From Nesterenkonia sp. PF2B19 (GTDB lineage Bacteria > Actinomycetota > Actinomycetes > Actinomycetales > Micrococcaceae), in contig NZ_MDSS02000039.1 of NCBI RefSeq assembly GCF_001758425.2, positions 1 to 33,485 of the forward strand: a stretch of DNA of 33,485 nt, given 5' to 3'. Under the pieces are notes generated by a model. The model had not been told where the DNA came from, did no database searches, and saw only the letters and a program-made list of their open reading frames with translations. The position numbers and the translations under genes were made by a program. This document shows, one piece after another, positions 31,547 to 33,485 of the stretch. Position 1 is the stretch's first letter, and each line of letters opens with the position of its first letter.

Positions 31547-32797
31547 GTGGTGACTCTCGACACGCGGTGGCAGACCCCCGCAGATGATGGGCAGGACGTC
31601 CTCGGCCTCGGCGTCGAGCAGGCGCCGCGGGACACCGAGCCGTATCGCAGGATCCACTGGACCGACCCCGTCACCGGGGCGCAGGGCCACCTGGTGGTCC
31701 ACTCGCTGGTCGGCGGCCTCGCCACCGGCGGCACCCGGATGCGCAAGGGGTGCACGCTCCACGAGGTGGAGGACCTGGCGCGTGGCATGTCCGCCAAGAC
31801 CGCGGTGTTCGGGCTGCCGGTCGGCGGAGCCAAGGGCGGCATCGACTTCGACCCCACCGACCCGCGCGCCCCGGAGGTGCTGGCCCGCTTCTTCGCCGAG
31901 ATGAAGCCGTGGCTGGACGCGCACTGGGTCACCGCCGAGGACCTGGGGGTCACCCAGCAGCGCATCGACGAGGCCTTCGCCGCCGTCGGGCTCGGTCAGA
32001 GCTTCCACGCCGCCATCCAGCGGTCCACGGATCCTCAGGCCACCCTGCAGCGGGTGCGTGCGGGCCTGGAGATCCGCACCGACGACGGCTGCATCCTGGG
32101 TGACGTGATCGGCGGCTACGGCGTGGCCGAGGCCTGCCTGGGCGTGGTGCAGCACCGTGGCTGGAACCGCGCCACCACCGACGTCGCCGTCCAAGGTGTG
32201 GGCACGATGGGCGGGGCTGCTGCCTACTACCTGCACGGTGCCGGCGTGCGCGTGGTGGCCCTAGCGGACGTCCAGGGCACTCTCTACGACCCCTCCGGAC
32301 TCGACGTCCCCGCCCTGCTGGACCTGCGGGACGACTACGGGGTCATCGACCGGGCCGGGGTCCCCGCCCATGTCACTCAGCTGCCGCGCGAGGCGGTGCT
32401 GGCCACCGACGCGGACATCTTCGTCCCGGCCGCGATCTCCTATGCGGTGCGGCCGGAGAACGCTCAGGACGTCGTCGCCTCAGTGATCGTGGAGGCCGCC
32501 AACACCGGCGTCACCCGGGAGGCCGAGGAGCTGCTGGCCCGCCGCGGGGTGATGGTCATCCCGGACGTGGTGGCCAACACCGGCGCCGCCGCCTGGGCCT
32601 GGTGGATGCTGTTCGGGGAGGTCGGCACCGACCCGGAGGACTCCTTCCAGCGGCTGCACCTGGAGATGCGGGCCAAGGTGGCCCGGCTGCTCGCCGAGGC
32701 CGACCGGGCCGGCGTCTCCCCGCGGGACACCGCGTGGGACATCGCCGGGGTCAACCGGGCCGCGATGCAGAACCGCCCGCCGGCCTACATCCCCTGA
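31547..32797 (+). CDS. Glu/Leu/Phe/Val-family dehydrogenase
   Basis: 416 residues of the amino-acid dehydrogenase superfamily, which reversibly deaminates an amino acid to the keto acid with NAD(P). The substrate domain has GGLATGGTRMRKG and PVGGAKGGIDFDP with catalytic Lys K96; the Rossmann domain has VQGVGTMGGAAAYYL (GxGxxG), and VVANTGAAAWAWWM near the end is typical. Length fits glutamate dehydrogenases of about 420 residues more than leucine dehydrogenases of about 350, but actual substrate is unknown. GGAGG precedes GTG codons at 31547 (five bases) and 31550 (eight); a GTG at 31541 overlaps it. Confidence 0.88.
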   Translation: MVTLDTRWQTPADDGQDVLGLGVEQAPRDTEPYRRIHWTDPVTGAQGHLVVHSLVGGLATGGTRMRKGCTLHEVEDLARGMSAKTAVFGLPVGGAKGGIDFDPTDPRAPEVLARFFAEMKPWLDAHWVTAEDLGVTQQRIDEAFAAVGLGQSFHAAIQRSTDPQATLQRVRAGLEIRTDDGCILGDVIGGYGVAEACLGVVQHRGWNRATTDVAVQGVGTMGGAAAYYLHGAGVRVVALADVQGTLYDPSGLDVPALLDLRDDYGVIDRAGVPAHVTQLPREAVLATDADIFVPAAISYAVRPENAQDVVASVIVEAANTGVTREAEELLARRGVMVIPDVVANTGAAAWAWWMLFGEVGTDPEDSFQRLHLEMRAKVARLLAEADRAGVSPRDTAWDIAGVNRAAMQNRPPAYIP

Positions 32798-32861
32798 GGC
32801 TGGCAGTGGTACGGCTGGGGCTGGTGCGGCTGCGCTGATGGAAGGCGTCACCGGCCGGGAC

Positions 32862-32867
32862 TAGTCT
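32862..32867 (+). promoter_or_regulatory. -10 element TAGTCT, probable leaderless start of the YbaK gene
   Basis: TAGTCT ends six bases before ATG 32874; GGAG in between is too close to the ATG to act as a ribosome site. Confidence 0.5.
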
Positions 32868-32873
32868 GGAGCC

Positions 32874-33410
32874 ATGGCACAGACTCCGTCCGAGACTCCG
32901 GCTGGCGCGACGGCGCGCCCCCACCCCGCGGTGGACCGGGTCACCGCCGAGCTGACGCGGCTCGGCGTCACCCCGGAGGTCCGGTGGTTCGACGACGCCG
33001 TCACCACGGCGCAGGCCGCCGCCGACGCCCTGGGCATCGACATCGGCCAGATCGCCAACTCGCTGGTCTTCCTGCGCGACGAGGTCCCCATCCTGGTGAT
33101 GACCTCCGGGGCGCACCGGGTGGACACCGACTGGCTGGGGGAGCGGCTCGGCGGCACGATCAGCCGCGCCCCGAAGGACCGGGTGAAGCAGGCCACGGGT
33201 CAGACCATCGGGGGTGTCGCACCGGTGGGCCACCCGGCACCGGTGCCGACCTTCGTGGACACCATGCTGGCCGAGCACGAGGAGATCTGGGCCGCGGCAG
33301 GTCACCCCCGCACGGTCTTCCGAACCACCTGCGAGGAGCTGCTGAGGATCACCGGAGGCACCCCGGTCTCCGTGCGCCCGGCGGCCGGTCAGCCAGAGGC
33401 GGGCGCCTGA
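32874..33410 (+). CDS. YbaK/prolyl-tRNA deacylase (EbsC-like) family protein
   Basis: 178 residues. The YbaK fold is recognised by TTAQAAADALGIDIGQIANSLVF near the start, GGTISRAPKDRVKQATG in the middle and IGGVAPVGHPAPVPTFVD, where GGVxPxG is the substrate-loop motif; the C-terminus has TVFRTTCEELLRITGG. Such proteins hydrolyse misacylated tRNA (for example Cys- or Ala-tRNA-Pro) in the cytosol. The first 20 residues are a low-complexity extension. Confidence 0.88.
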   Translation: MAQTPSETPAGATARPHPAVDRVTAELTRLGVTPEVRWFDDAVTTAQAAADALGIDIGQIANSLVFLRDEVPILVMTSGAHRVDTDWLGERLGGTISRAPKDRVKQATGQTIGGVAPVGHPAPVPTFVDTMLAEHEEIWAAAGHPRTVFRTTCEELLRITGGTPVSVRPAAGQPEAGA

Positions 33411-33424
33411 GATGGCCGCACGTC

Positions 33425-33485
33425 GTGGCGTCGCGCCGTGCCGCCGTCGTCGGCTCCGGACCCAATGGGCTGACCGCGGCCTGCG
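33425..33485 (+). CDS. FAD-dependent oxidoreductase (phytoene-dehydrogenase-like), 5' end only
   Basis: The last 61 bases read RRAAVVGSGPNGLTAAC in one frame, the dinucleotide-binding start (GxGxNGL) of phytoene desaturase-like FAD oxidoreductases. The GTG at 33425 is the likely start, 14 bases after the YbaK stop, without a visible ribosome site. The rest lies outside the window. Confidence 0.65.
   Translation, partial: MASRRAAVVGSGPNGLTAAC

Noticed and set aside
1-33485. CRISPR arrays, insertion sequences, rRNA and integrase genes
   Set aside because: None seen. The repeats found are short tandem or inverted repeats without spacers or transposase genes.

Overview
The window is GC-rich (roughly 70%) bacterial chromosome, densely packed, with many GTG starts. 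About nine genes have a TANNNT -10 hexamer directly before the start codon, which suggests leaderless mRNAs. Gene content (fused malonate genes, beta-phosphoglucomutase/GH65 fusion, CGNR protein with Lys tail, TspO, Pro/Gly/Gln/Tyr-rich membrane proteins) fits an actinobacterium of the Micrococcaceae type (Nesterenkonia, Citricoccus, Kocuria or a relative). The genus is a guess.

Layout. 1-1158: broken start of an ABC-ATPase-family gene and a GntR/FadR regulator, both on the minus strand. 1238-5423: malonate catabolism, with a perfect operator-like inverted repeat, a malonyl-CoA decarboxylase fused to malonyl-CoA synthetase, and the MadL/MadM transporter. 5354-8656 (minus): MarR regulator, TspO and an MMPL transporter. 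8744-15100: GNAT acetyltransferase, HAD/GH65 fusion, double-hotdog thioesterase and two small membrane proteins. 15126-23161: the accessory region of interest. 23254-33485: housekeeping or unassigned genes (CPBP protease, MATE transporter, small membrane proteins, CGNR regulator, SRPBCC protein, LysR regulator, Glu/Leu-type dehydrogenase, YbaK deacylase, start of an FAD oxidoreductase).

The 15-23 kb region appears to be a leaderless bacteriocin locus of the aureocin A53/lacticin Q type with its own regulatory circuit. A 57-residue Trp/Arg-rich peptide with no leader (18891-19064) is easily missed because an out-of-frame ORF covers it. Behind it come a two-TM bPH2 protein, a six-TM/three-bPH2 protein, an ABC ATPase, a permease and a small membrane protein, the gene content known for lacticin Q. 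In front lie a NarL-type response regulator, a 78-residue secreted peptide with a C-terminal C-X9-C loop whose stop overlaps a sensor histidine kinase (GTGA), and a second LuxR-type regulator with a degenerate receiver. A 15-bp box, CCTTNNGGNCRATGK, occurs at four promoters of this locus (one copy with one mismatch), always 35-36 bp upstream of a -10 hexamer. I read this as a peptide-pheromone circuit controlling a leaderless bacteriocin. The architecture is seen in the sequence; the functions are inferred.

Caution on sequence quality. Seven sites carry single-base frameshifts in otherwise well-conserved genes, and most are explained by one base lost from, or in one case gained in, a C/G run. 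They look more like assembly errors than real gene decay. Coordinates of broken genes are given for the full extent.
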